Source of the DNA: CAWDBV01 sp963800705
Lineage (GTDB): Bacteria; Actinomycetota; Thermoleophilia; Solirubrobacterales; 70-9
Length of the DNA stretch: 64,000 nucleotides
NCBI GenBank assembly: GCA_963800705.1
Contig: CAWDBV010000006.1
Coordinates: 1 to 64,000, forward strand
Reading direction: 5' to 3'
The translations under genes were made by a program, and so were the position numbers. The notes under the pieces were generated by a model that was given only the letters and a program-made list of their open reading frames with translations, was not told the origin of the DNA and searched no databases. This document shows, piece after piece, positions 8,023-16,488 of this stretch; positions within the stretch are counted from its first letter, which is position 1, and the number at the start of each line of letters is the position of its first letter.

Positions 8023-9576
8023 CTATTCACCGGGCACTTCGGCAAGCTGATCGAGATCCCCGGTCGCCCCCGCGACCACGTCCCGGGCCACCCCCTCCCA
8101 GCTCCAGAGCTCCGCCGCCCGAGCAGAGAGCGCCTGGCTCGCCTCGCGGCGCTCCCCCTCGGCAAGCGACAGCCACTCGATCAACCTCGTTGCGATTGCC
8201 TCGACCGCCTTGTCTTCGACGGGGAACGAGAGCAGGCGGGCGATCTTCGGATCGACCGCGTCGGCGAGCCTCCGCGAGACCTCTCGCATCCCCGAGTGGT
8301 CGGCCGAGATCGGCAGCACGCCGGCGGCGGCGGCCTCGACCGCGACCATCCCGAACGCCTCCGCGAAGGTGCTCGGCATGACGAGCGCGTCGGCCGCCGG
8401 CATCAGCTCGGCGATCTCATCGTGCTCGAGCCGACCGCTGATCGCGACCGAGCCGGCGCCGGCGGCCGCCGCTTCGGCGTAGCCGGGCGAGCGGTGGGCG
8501 AGGAACGAGCTCAGGATGCTGAGCGGCTGGTCGGCGCCCGAGCCCTCGAGCCCGCGGCCGCGGGCGGCGATCCCGCGCGCTGCGGTGATGTTGCCGGCGG
8601 TGAGCGTGTTCCAGAGGTTCTCGAGCGGCTCGCGGAACTCGCCGAAGCCGGCGAGCAGCAGCCGCGCGCCGGGGAACTCGCGCAGGACGAGCGGCCAGGC
8701 ACCGAGCAGCAGATCGACGCCTTTGGAGACGATCAGCTTGCCGACGAACAGCACCCGCGGACCGGTGGCGCCCCCGAACTGGCGCAGCGCGACCGAGGCG
8801 TGGTCGGGGTCGCGGCCGAACTCGACGCTGCCGTCTTCCTTCAGCCGCAGCGCCAGCTCGCGTATCGCCTCGGTCGCCGGCTCGCGCTCGCGGGGCGTAA
8901 AGGCGGCGACGTCGACGCCCGGCGGGCCGAGCCGCGTCAGGTAGGGAAGCCCGGGGTCCTTGACCGCCTCCCATAGCTGCTCGGCGGTGTGCCGGGAACC
9001 GACCAGCGCCGCCCGCGCCGCCGACATCCCCTCCTCGGCGTAGGGCACGAAGCGGGGGTGCGGCAGCACGGTGTAGGAGAGATCGCTGCCGTGGACCTTG
9101 ACCGCGTAGGAGCTGATCCCGGAGCGCTTCACGATCAGCGGCCCCATCACCAGGTGGTTGGCGAGCGCCGCGTCGATCCCCCCGGCGCGCTCGGCGACCT
9201 CGCTGACCGCGGCCACGTTCGCGGCGAGGTAGCGCTCGAGCTCGTTCTCGCTCAGCTCCGGGAAAGTCTTCACCTGCTCGAAGTCGGCGTAGCGGTCGGC
9301 GACGAAGACCGGCAGCAGGTCGCCGATCTCGGGCACGTACGCGGTCACGGAGCCCTCGCCACCATGAGCGCTGGGCTCGCGCAGCTCCGAGATCTCGAGC
9401 TTGCCGCTGCGCCAGTCGCCGTACCGGTTCACCCACTCGAGCTCGCCGGCAGAGCGGTCCTGGCAGAGCAGGTGCACCTCGTGGCCGAGCGACGCGAGCG
9501 CAGGGGCGAGGTTCGCGTTGTAGACATTGCTGCCGGTGCCGCGCAACAGGTACCCGTGGAAGAGGAGGACGCGCAA
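8023..9576 (-). CDS. GT4-family glycosyltransferase
   Basis: 517 residues with a GT-B fold. The N-terminal domain starts RVLLFHGYLLRGTGSNVYNA, the glycine-rich acceptor side. The C-terminal donor domain has VLFVGKLIVSKGVDLLL and the E-x7-E element EAFGMVAVE typical of family 4 retaining transferases. The TTG at 9576 is chosen because it precedes the first beta strand directly; upstream codons overlap the divergent zinc-ribbon gene. Donor and acceptor cannot be told. It is the first gene of the leftward run into ctaC (16-base gap), an unusual partner for cytochrome oxidase. Confidence 0.88.
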   Translation of the reverse strand: MRVLLFHGYLLRGTGSNVYNANLAPALASLGHEVHLLCQDRSAGELEWVNRYGDWRSGKLEISELREPSAHGGEGSVTAYVPEIGDLLPVFVADRYADFEQVKTFPELSENELERYLAANVAAVSEVAERAGGIDAALANHLVMGPLIVKRSGISSYAVKVHGSDLSYTVLPHPRFVPYAEEGMSAARAALVGSRHTAEQLWEAVKDPGLPYLTRLGPPGVDVAAFTPREREPATEAIRELALRLKEDGSVEFGRDPDHASVALRQFGGATGPRVLFVGKLIVSKGVDLLLGAWPLVLREFPGARLLLAGFGEFREPLENLWNTLTAGNITAARGIAARGRGLEGSGADQPLSILSSFLAHRSPGYAEAAAAGAGSVAISGRLEHDEIAELMPAADALVMPSTFAEAFGMVAVEAAAAGVLPISADHSGMREVSRRLADAVDPKIARLLSFPVEDKAVEAIATRLIEWLSLAEGERREASQALSARAAELWSWEGVARDVVAGATGDLDQLAEVPGE

Positions 9577-9603
9577 GGGCCGGAACTGTAGTGTTCGCGC
9601 GCG

Positions 9604-9870
9604 GTGCAGAACCAACGCCAGACCTACCGGTTGCGGGCCCGGGCCTCGGGTCGCGAAGCGCTCGCAGAGGTCGAGCCCGGCGGCGTCTACGTCGACCGCG
9701 AGACCGGCGAGGAGATGGAGATCGTCTCCGCGGAGCTTCCGCTCGCTCCCTCCGACTCGGCGCTGCCGCGGATTCCGGAGAACCTCCGTACCTGCTCCCG
9801 CTGCAGGCAGCTGATCGGCTACGACGTCAGCGACTGCCCCTACTGCGGGTTGCGACAGACGCCGGCGTGA
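9604..9870 (+). CDS. Small zinc-ribbon protein
   Basis: 88 residues from a GTG. The N-terminal half is a mixed, probably beta domain (RARASGREALAEVEPGGVYVD); the C-terminus has two CxxC pairs (CSRC and CPYC, near residues 64-67 and 78-81), which should bind one zinc ion. Function unknown. It is divergent from the glycosyltransferase gene (27-base gap), and its TGA overlaps the GTG of the next gene (GTGA). Confidence 0.75.
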   Translation: MQNQRQTYRLRARASGREALAEVEPGGVYVDRETGEEMEIVSAELPLAPSDSALPRIPENLRTCSRCRQLIGYDVSDCPYCGLRQTPA

Positions 9871-10043
9871 AAGCGAGATTCGCCGTGCTGCTGACCGCCG
9901 CGGCAATCGTCTCGGCCGGTGCCCTCGGATGCGGCGAGCGCGACGACGACCCGGGCATCGCCGCGACGACATCGATCACCGGAACCACCGGCACCACCGG
10001 TTCCAGCGGCACACCCACCGGCCCGGTTACCGCGAGGCCCTAG
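9867..10043 (+). CDS. Very small lipoprotein with Thr/Gly repeats
   Basis: 58 residues. A short basic start (VKARF) and a hydrophobic stretch lead to a lipobox ending GALGC (Cys near residue 20), then an acidic linker (ERDDDPG) and a Thr/Gly/Ser repeat tail. The GTG overlaps the stop of the zinc-ribbon gene. Its TAG shares the palindrome CTAG (10040-10043) with the convergent gene's stop. Probably a membrane-anchored small lipoprotein of unknown role. Confidence 0.65.
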   Translation: MKARFAVLLTAAAIVSAGALGCGERDDDPGIAATTSITGTTGTTGSSGTPTGPVTARP

Positions 10044-10855
10044 CTCGGGGGCCGAGGGGTGGTCCCGGTGCCGGTTGTGCCGGTGCCGGTCGTTCCCGTG
10101 CCGGGCTTGTTCTGCGAGTCGCCGGGCGCCGGCTTTTTCTTCTTCTTCGGCGCCGACTGCGCGCCCTTGACAAAGGTTGCCGAGTAGAGCAGGCGCGCGG
10201 TCGTGTAGGAGCAGCCGTAGCTGCGCTCGCTGCCGAGCTGCTCCTGGGCGGTGCCCTTCTTGATCTCGTCGGTGTTGGTGCAGGTGCCGGCGGCGCGGCT
10301 CGCCCGCCACGCGTTCCCCTCGGGGAGGCCGATCGCGAATGCGGGCGCCCAGGTCGGGACCGAGATCGCGATCATCTGGCCGGTGCGGACCTTGAGCGGG
10401 GTGCTGAGCGTGAAGGTGCTCGTGCCGCCCAGCACCGTCTCTAGCTCCTCGATCGGGGTCTGGGCGCGGAGCTTCCACGAGGTCTTGCTCTGCTTGACCG
10501 GCTTCAGGACCGAGATCCGCGCGCTCGGCGGGCCGCCGTAGAACTCGTTGAAGAACTTCGCCTGCTCGGCGCTGGGCGCCGAGAGCTTGATCGACCAGGC
10601 GACGATCGTGCCGTCGTAGGGGACGAGGAACGGGCTCTTCATCTTCCCGATCGTGGTCTGGTAGCCGCTAACCTTGCCGATCGCCTGGCAGGGGCTCGGC
10701 GGGCAGGCCGGGTTCGCGGTCTGCGCCGAGGAGCCGAGCACGGTGATCTTCGCGGCGTCGGCGCTCTGGGCGCCGAGGGCCGCGATCACTATCGCGGCGG
10801 CAGCGAGAAGCGCCGCGGCGGCCGCGCGTACGCGGGCATGGGTAATCGCGCTCAT
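10040..10855 (-). CDS. Secreted protein of unknown function with Lys-rich linker and Thr/Gly tail
   Basis: 271 residues. The signal peptide is an Ala-rich hydrophobic segment ending QSADAA (about residue 35). The mature part looks beta-rich (ITVLGSSAQTANPACPPSPCQ; WSIKLSAPSAEQAKFFNEFYGG; STFTLSTPLKVRTGQMIAISVPTW) with four cysteines, probably two disulfides. A KKKKK linker and TGTTG repeats end the protein, suggesting cell-wall association. No named family was recognised. ATG 10855 is used; ATG 10864 is an alternative. Convergent with the small lipoprotein gene. Confidence 0.75.
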   Translation of the reverse strand: MSAITHARVRAAAAALLAAAAIVIAALGAQSADAAKITVLGSSAQTANPACPPSPCQAIGKVSGYQTTIGKMKSPFLVPYDGTIVAWSIKLSAPSAEQAKFFNEFYGGPPSARISVLKPVKQSKTSWKLRAQTPIEELETVLGGTSTFTLSTPLKVRTGQMIAISVPTWAPAFAIGLPEGNAWRASRAAGTCTNTDEIKKGTAQEQLGSERSYGCSYTTARLLYSATFVKGAQSAPKKKKKPAPGDSQNKPGTGTTGTGTTGTGTTPRPPS

Positions 10856-10917
10856 CGGGACCATCAACACACAGTTTGCCCAATCGTTGCGTCGTTTACG
10901 CATAGGCTTGTGCGCCC

Positions 10918-11112
10918 TTGAACGAGGCCGATCCCTCCGAGCACATCGCGGGCATGCTGGGCGCCTTCGGCGTCGAGGTCGACGAGGTCGACAAGGCGGT
11001 GATCGGGGCGGCCTGGGCGACGTTCCGCCCCGACATCCGGGCGCTGCTCGAGGCCGATCTCGACGGCGTCGAGCCCGAGGCCGGCTTCGACCCCTCGAGG
11101 CCCCCAACGTGA
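10918..11112 (+). CDS. GatC/AtzG-like small subunit paired with the amidase
   Basis: 64 residues from TTG. It is acidic and helical, with a C-terminal EPEAGFDPSRPP element like that of AtzG (DUF4089)/GatC proteins, which clamp around amidase-signature enzymes. Its TGA overlaps the amidase GTG (GTGA), the tightest possible coupling, supporting a two-subunit amidase. Assignment rests on size, composition and context rather than a diagnostic motif. Confidence 0.6.
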   Translation: MNEADPSEHIAGMLGAFGVEVDEVDKAVIGAAWATFRPDIRALLEADLDGVEPEAGFDPSRPPT

Positions 11113-12461
11113 GCTTGCTCGACCGGCCCCTGCGCGAGCAGGCGGCGGCGATCGCTTCCGGGGACGCCGACCCGGAAGGGCTGCTCGACGCCTGCCTGGA
11201 GCGGATCGATGAGCGCTCGGAGCTGAACGCGATCGTCGAGACCTTCCCCGAGCGCTCGCGCGAGATGCTCGCCGCTGCCCCCGACGGCCCGCTGCGCGGC
11301 GTTCCGGTGGCGCTCAAGGATGAGTGGCCGCTCCCGTGGCGTGCCGAGCGCTTCGGCGCCGCCCAGATGCTGGTCCCGACCGCGCCGCGCGAGTCCGGTC
11401 CCTACCGGGCGCTCCGCGACGCGGGCGCGGTGATCGCCGGGGTGGCGAACATGCACGAGTTCGGTGCGAGTTCGACCGGAGCGATCTCGGTTTACGGGCC
11501 GGCGCGAAACCCCTGGGACCTCGAGCGCTGCCCGGGCGGCTCCTCGAGCGGCTCGGCCTCCGCGGTCGCCGGCGGCCTGGTCGCGGGCGCGATCGGCGCC
11601 GACGGCGGCGGCTCGGTGCGCTACCCGGCCGCCTACTGCGGGCTCACCGGGCTGAAGCCGACATTCGGGCGCTCGACGAATGACGGCCACCACGTCGGCA
11701 ACACCGAGACGATCGTCTCCGGCCCGCTCGCCGCCGACGCCGCCGACTGCCGGCTGCTCGCCGCGGCGATGTTCGGCGAGCCGCTCGAGGCCGCCGAGGC
11801 CCCGAAGCTGCGGATCGGGGTGCTTCGCGATCCGTTCTGGGACGACAGCGCGCCCGGGGTGCGCGAGGCCTGCGAGGCGGGACTCGCGGCACTCGTCGAG
11901 GAGACCGGCTCGGAGCTGGTCGAGCTCGACTCGATCGCCGCGATCGAGCTCACGCGCATCGTCTACCTCCTGCTCGCGATGACCGAGGAAGCGGCGGCGC
12001 TGACACCTGAGAAGCTGAACAACCTCGACCCGGAGCTGAGCCCGATTGCCAGGGCGCTGCTCAAGTACCGGATGATCGTGCCGGCCACCCTGGTCGAACG
12101 CGCGAAGGTGGCCCGAACGCAGCTGCGGCGGTCGCTCGCCGAGGCATTCGAGCGCGTCGACGTGCTCGCGTGGCCGACTCTCCCCGCGGTCGCGCCGCCG
12201 CTCGCCGAGCCGATGGTCGAGCTCCCCTCCGGACGCCGATCCGCCGATGAAGCGAACACACCCCACGGCGCCTCCGCCAACCTGAGCGGCATCCCGGCGA
12301 TCGCGATGCCGGTCGGGCTCAGCGAGGGGCTTCCGGTCAGCCTGCAGCTCGCGGCGCCCTGGGGACGCGACGAGCTGCTGCTCGACGCGGCCGAGGCGCT
12401 GGAGCGCGCGACCGGCCGCGAGCACGTCGAGCGCCGACCGCCGATAGCGGCTCCCGCCTAG
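11109..12461 (+). CDS. Amidase-signature family hydrolase
   Basis: 450 residues. The Ser-cisSer-Lys triad elements are visible: Lys in PVALKDEW (near residue 74), the Gly/Ser-rich signature GGSSSGSAS (near 145), and the nucleophile region GADGGGSVRYPAAYCG (near 160-175). The C-terminal part has GIPAIAMPVGLSEGLPVSLQL, as in GatA, AtzF and related enzymes. It hydrolyses an amide or ureido bond; the substrate is unknown. It is not a standard GatA because gatB and a full GatC are absent. It is followed 18 bases later by the ABC exporter genes. Confidence 0.9.
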   Translation: MSLLDRPLREQAAAIASGDADPEGLLDACLERIDERSELNAIVETFPERSREMLAAAPDGPLRGVPVALKDEWPLPWRAERFGAAQMLVPTAPRESGPYRALRDAGAVIAGVANMHEFGASSTGAISVYGPARNPWDLERCPGGSSSGSASAVAGGLVAGAIGADGGGSVRYPAAYCGLTGLKPTFGRSTNDGHHVGNTETIVSGPLAADAADCRLLAAAMFGEPLEAAEAPKLRIGVLRDPFWDDSAPGVREACEAGLAALVEETGSELVELDSIAAIELTRIVYLLLAMTEEAAALTPEKLNNLDPELSPIARALLKYRMIVPATLVERAKVARTQLRRSLAEAFERVDVLAWPTLPAVAPPLAEPMVELPSGRRSADEANTPHGASANLSGIPAIAMPVGLSEGLPVSLQLAAPWGRDELLLDAAEALERATGREHVERRPPIAAPA

Positions 12462-12479
12462 GGCCTAAGCTCTCCCGCC

Positions 12480-13439
12480 GTGGCCGCCGCGATCGAAGTC
12501 GAGGACCTGCAGCGCGAGTTCGACGGTGAGATCAAGGCCGTCGACGGCGTCGACCTCGAGGTCCCCGAGGGCGAGATCTACGGCTTCCTCGGCCCGAACG
12601 GCGCCGGCAAGACGACCACGGTGCGAATGCTGACCACGCTGCTCGCGCCGACCGGCGGCCGCGCGGTGGTCGCGGGCTACGACGTTGCCACACAGGCGGC
12701 CGAGGTCCGCAAGCAGATCGGCGTTGCGCTCCAGGAGGCAGCGCTCGATCCGCTGATGACCGGGCGCGAGCTGCTCCACCTGCAGGCGACTCTGCACGGG
12801 ATCGGGCGACGCGAGAGCCGCGAGCTCGCCGACCAGCTGCTCGAGCGGGTCGGGCTCGTGCAGGCGGCCGACCGGCAGGTCGGCACATACTCGGGCGGGA
12901 TGCGGCGGCGGCTCGATCTCGCCTCCGCGCTGGTCCACCAGCCGCGCGTTCTCTTCCTCGACGAGCCGACCACCGGGCTCGACCCGCAGAGCCGCCAGGC
13001 GATCTGGGAGGAAGTGACGAAACTGAACAACGAGGGAACCACTGTGTTCCTCACCACCCAGTACCTCGAGGAAGCCGACCAGCTCGCCGACCGGGTCGGG
13101 ATCATCGACAACGGCAAGCTCGTCGCCGAGGGCACCCCGACCGAGCTCAAGGCCGAGGTCGGCAAGCCGCACCTCGAGCTCTCGCTCGCCGAGGGGCGCG
13201 ACGAGCAGGCGACCGAAGTGGTCTCGCAGTTCGGCAAGCCGCTCCCGTCGGCGGACGGCAAGGTCATGGTCGAGCTCGAGGGTGGGGCGACCGGGGTCGC
13301 CCCGGTCGTGCGCGCGCTCGACGACGCGGGGATCGCGGTCGAGTCGCTCGATCTCGTCGAGCCGACCCTCGACGACGTCTTCCTCGACAAGACCGGCTAC
13401 CACCTCGAGGGCGAGGACGAGGAGACGCCCCCCGAATGA
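12480..13439 (+). CDS. ABC transporter ATP-binding protein (DrrA-like exporter family)
   Basis: 319 residues from GTG. Walker A GPNGAGKTT (residues ~40-48), Q-loop near VALQEAALDPL, signature YSGGMRRRLDLA (~139-150), Walker B VLFLDEPTTGLDP (~158-170) and an H-loop-like TTQYLEEAD where the usual His is Gln. That Gln variation is normal in DrrA-like proteins. A C-terminal ~80-residue domain (LVEPTLDDVFL) is typical of drug or polyketide exporters. It pairs with two ABC-2 permeases directly downstream. Confidence 0.94.
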   Translation: MAAAIEVEDLQREFDGEIKAVDGVDLEVPEGEIYGFLGPNGAGKTTTVRMLTTLLAPTGGRAVVAGYDVATQAAEVRKQIGVALQEAALDPLMTGRELLHLQATLHGIGRRESRELADQLLERVGLVQAADRQVGTYSGGMRRRLDLASALVHQPRVLFLDEPTTGLDPQSRQAIWEEVTKLNNEGTTVFLTTQYLEEADQLADRVGIIDNGKLVAEGTPTELKAEVGKPHLELSLAEGRDEQATEVVSQFGKPLPSADGKVMVELEGGATGVAPVVRALDDAGIAVESLDLVEPTLDDVFLDKTGYHLEGEDEETPPE

Positions 13440-14230
13440 TCACTGGCGGCCTGGCGACCAACCTGCGCGTGATCGGCGCGCTCGGCGCGCGCTCGGTGCG
13501 GCAGACGATGCGCCGCCCGCAGCTCGTCGCGCCGATCCTCATCTTTCCGACCGCCCTGCTCGCGATCCAGACCGGCGGTGCCGGCAGCGCCGTCAACCTG
13601 CCGCAGTTCCCCCCCGTGCAGAGCTTCCTCGCCTTCATGCTCGCGGGGGCGATGGTGCAGTCGACGCTGCTGGCCGGAAACAGCGGCGGGATCGCGATGG
13701 CGATCGACATCGAGATGGGCTTCGTAGACCGGCTGCTGGCGGCGCCGGTATCGCGCTTCTCGCTCGTCCTCGGCCGGCTCGCGGGGACGACGGTCCTCGG
13801 TGCCTTCACCGCGGTCTGGTTCCTGGCGATCGGGCTGATCTTCGGCGTCGAAATCGAGGAGGGGCTCCTCGGGGCGGTCGTGATCGTCGTCATCGTCGCG
13901 CTCTCGGCGCTCGCCTTCGGCGGCATTGGCTCGGCGATCGCGCTCCGCAGCGGCAAGGCGAGCGTCGTCCAGGGCCTGTTCCCGCTCGTGTTCGTGATCC
14001 TGTTCGTCTCGACCGCCTTCTTCCCCGCCAACCTGATCCTCGAGCCGGCCGCGTCGATCGCCGAGTACAACCCCCTCAGCTTCATCGTCGACGCGGTCCG
14101 CGAGCCGATCGTCGGCGAGTTCACAGCGTCGACCGTGCTCGAGGGGCTGGCGGCGCTCGCCGGGGTGATGGCGTTCGGGATCGCGCTCAGTGCCTGGGCG
14201 CTGCGCGGGCGGCTGAGGAGCGGAGGGTGA
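13436..14230 (+). CDS. ABC-2 type permease (first)
   Basis: 264 residues and six predicted membrane segments. The ABC-2 hallmark around NLILEPAASIAEYNPLSFIV (about 200-220) is visible, as is the membrane-interface segment GFVDRLLAAPVSRFSLVLGR. The ATG overlaps the ATPase stop (ATGA). It should form the membrane half of the exporter, perhaps as a heterodimer with the next permease. Confidence 0.92.
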   Translation: MITGGLATNLRVIGALGARSVRQTMRRPQLVAPILIFPTALLAIQTGGAGSAVNLPQFPPVQSFLAFMLAGAMVQSTLLAGNSGGIAMAIDIEMGFVDRLLAAPVSRFSLVLGRLAGTTVLGAFTAVWFLAIGLIFGVEIEEGLLGAVVIVVIVALSALAFGGIGSAIALRSGKASVVQGLFPLVFVILFVSTAFFPANLILEPAASIAEYNPLSFIVDAVREPIVGEFTASTVLEGLAALAGVMAFGIALSAWALRGRLRSGG

Positions 14231-14237
14231 TCCGCCG

Positions 14238-15020
14238 GTGAGCGACCTCGACCTCCGCTCCGAGCTGGCGACGGTGGGCGCGCTCGTCAGACGGGCGAGA
14301 AACGAGCTGCTCCGCGTTCCGGGCGCGGCCATACCCGGAGTGCTCGCGCCGACGATCTTCTTCATCGGGCTGACGAGCGTGTTCGGCAACCTCACCCTGC
14401 TGCCGGGCTTCGACACCGACAGCTACCAGAGCTTCCTCGTTCCGGTCAGCCTCATGCAGGGGGCCGCGTTCACCGGCGCCGCGACGGGGGTCAACCTGGC
14501 GCGCGACATCGAGGCCGGCTGGTTCGACCGCCTGCTCGCCTCGCCGGCGCGGCGACCGACTCTGCTAGCGGGGCTGGTCGCCTCGGCGAGCCTGCGAGCG
14601 CTGATCCCCGCGACGGTCGTGCTGGTCGTCGCGCTGGCGCTGGGGGCGAAGTTCCCCGGGCTCGACGGGCTGGTGATCGCGATCGTGATCGTCATGGGGA
14701 TGGCGACGGTCGCGGCGACCTGGGGCGTCTCGCTGGCGCTCAAGTTCCGATCCCAGTCGGCGGCGCCGCTGATGCAGGTCGGGATGCTGCTCGCGGTCTT
14801 GTTGACAACCGCCTACGCGCCGCTCGACCTGCTCACCGGATGGCTTCAGGAGGTGGCTCGGATCAACCCGGTCACCCAGGTCGTCGACGCGGCGCGGCAG
14901 GGGTTCGTCGGCGACGTCACCTGGGCGGGGACCTGGCCGGGCCTGCTGGTGATGGCCGGGCTGGCGGCGGTGCTGGGCTTCTTCGCACTGCGCGGGATGC
15001 ATCGGATCACGGTTGACTGA
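14238..15020 (+). CDS. ABC-2 type permease (second)
   Basis: 260 residues from GTG, a paralogue of the preceding permease: GWFDRLLASPARRPTLLAGL matches its coupling segment, and WLQEVARINPVTQVVDAAR is the conserved ABC-2 segment. Six membrane helices. Two different permeases with one ATPase suggest a heterodimeric channel. Its last 8 bases overlap the TTG start of the glycosidase gene. Confidence 0.92.
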   Translation: MSDLDLRSELATVGALVRRARNELLRVPGAAIPGVLAPTIFFIGLTSVFGNLTLLPGFDTDSYQSFLVPVSLMQGAAFTGAATGVNLARDIEAGWFDRLLASPARRPTLLAGLVASASLRALIPATVVLVVALALGAKFPGLDGLVIAIVIVMGMATVAATWGVSLALKFRSQSAAPLMQVGMLLAVLLTTAYAPLDLLTGWLQEVARINPVTQVVDAARQGFVGDVTWAGTWPGLLVMAGLAAVLGFFALRGMHRITVD

Positions 15021-16221
15021 GCGCGCCCCCAACGCCGAGGCCGTGCTCGGCAAGTGCCGGGACACGCTGGAGCGGAATTGGAAGCACGGCGACCGCGACG
15101 GGGTCGACTACACCTACACGGCTCCGAGCCCCGGTCACTACCCGTGGCAGTGGTACTGGGATTCGTGCTTCACCGGGATCGTCTGGCGGCGATTCGACCG
15201 CGGCCGCTCCGAGTCCGAGCTCGGAAGCCTTTTGAGCGCGATGACCGACGACGGCTTCATCGGCCACGTCACCTTCTGGGAGGGACACGTCGACTGGCGG
15301 CGCCGCTTTCTCTACAACGTCAGCTCGCGCAAGGCGCGCCAGACCTCGACGATCCAGCCGCCACTGCTCGCCTGGGGGTGGAAGATCGCGGTCGGCGACC
15401 CGAAGGCCGAGCCGCGGATCGCCCGCCACCACGAGTGGCTGCGGACCAACCGCGACCTCGAGGGCGACGGCCTGCTGTGGATCATCCAGCCCGACGAGTC
15501 GGGCCTCGACTCCTCGCCCAAGTTCGATCCGGTCTGGGGATGGAAGGCGCACGCCCACATCGGCTTCCCGCTGCTGATCCACCGCAACAACAAGCTCGGC
15601 TGGGACGCGCGCCGGATCCTCGACAAGGGCGGCCCGGTGCTCTGCGAGGTGGTCACCAACGTGCTCTGGAACCTGTCGCGGATCGCCCACGGCGAGCCGT
15701 CGGTGACGAGCGCGCTGATCGACCGCTGCTGGGACGAGCGCGCCGGCCTCTTCTATGACCAGGTGCTGCCGTCGGGTGAGCGGCCCGAGGTATCGACCTG
15801 GGACTCGCTGGCGCCGCTCGCGCTCCCCGACCTGCCGGAGGAGATCGGGCGGCGGCTGGTCGAGGAGCACCTGCTCGACACCGAGCGCTACTGGACCCCC
15901 TTTCCTCCCCCCTCGGTCTCGCGCCAGGAGCCCGGGTTCGAGCCCCGCGACTGGCAGACCTCGTGGGTGCGCCGCTACTGGCGCGGCCCGACCTGGATCA
16001 ACTCCGCCTGGCTGCTGTGGATGGGGATGCTGCGGCTCGGCTACGACGAGCAGGCGGCCGAGATGGCGAAGGCGCTGTGCGCGGCAGTCGAGCGCGAGGG
16101 CCTGCGCGAGTTCTACGAGCCTTTCACCGGCGACGGCCTCGGCGCCCAGAGCTTCGGCTGGTCGACGCTGATCGCCGAGCTCGCCGATCCCGACCCGGCC
16201 GCCGCCGCGTCCCACCTCTGA
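15013..16221 (+). CDS. GH63/trehalase-like (alpha/alpha)6 glycoside hydrolase
   Basis: 402 residues from TTG, overlapping the permease stop. Family signatures: HYPWQWYWDSCF near residue 37, the acid region DESGLDSSPKFD (~160-171), GPTWINSAWLLWMGM (~328-342) and the base region EFYEPFTGDGLGAQSFGWS (~370-388). This order matches GH63-type glucosidases and mannosylglycerate hydrolases; Asp in the first and Glu in the last motif are the expected catalytic pair. No signal peptide, so cytoplasmic. Substrate may be a small alpha-glucoside or compatible solute. Its place at the end of an exporter operon is noteworthy. Confidence 0.85.
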   Translation: MTERAPNAEAVLGKCRDTLERNWKHGDRDGVDYTYTAPSPGHYPWQWYWDSCFTGIVWRRFDRGRSESELGSLLSAMTDDGFIGHVTFWEGHVDWRRRFLYNVSSRKARQTSTIQPPLLAWGWKIAVGDPKAEPRIARHHEWLRTNRDLEGDGLLWIIQPDESGLDSSPKFDPVWGWKAHAHIGFPLLIHRNNKLGWDARRILDKGGPVLCEVVTNVLWNLSRIAHGEPSVTSALIDRCWDERAGLFYDQVLPSGERPEVSTWDSLAPLALPDLPEEIGRRLVEEHLLDTERYWTPFPPPSVSRQEPGFEPRDWQTSWVRRYWRGPTWINSAWLLWMGMLRLGYDEQAAEMAKALCAAVEREGLREFYEPFTGDGLGAQSFGWSTLIAELADPDPAAAASHL

Positions 16222-16324
16222 TTACAGGTGATCGGGAACGCCGTCTCGCCGATGCCCCGATTGGAAAACGACGGGTACGTGCGGGGCTTGCGGTTTCGAG
16301 CAGGGGGCGACCACGCGCTGCACG

Positions 16325-16438
16325 ATGGAGGCCCCGGACGGCAACCTCGGGATCACGGTCACCGTCGAGTCGGTCGGCGACGACACGGTCAACATGAACT
16401 TCAAGGCCGACCAGAAGTCGACCAAACCGACCAAGTAG
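16325..16438 (+). CDS. Possible small protein or gene remnant
   Basis: A 37-residue frame from ATG (MEAPDGNLGITVTVESVG...) ending in KSTKPTK. The same frame stays open upstream for about 30 codons with a Cys-rich stretch (CPDWKTTGTCGACGF) but has no start codon, so this may be the end of a small zinc-binding protein whose start is lost or mis-sequenced. The rest of 16222-16488 shows nothing else. Confidence 0.3.
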   Translation: MEAPDGNLGITVTVESVGDDTVNMNFKADQKSTKPTK

Positions 16439-16488
16439 GGAACCGCGTTACGGCTTAGTGCTCGATGTGGGTACGGCGCTCAGGCCGA

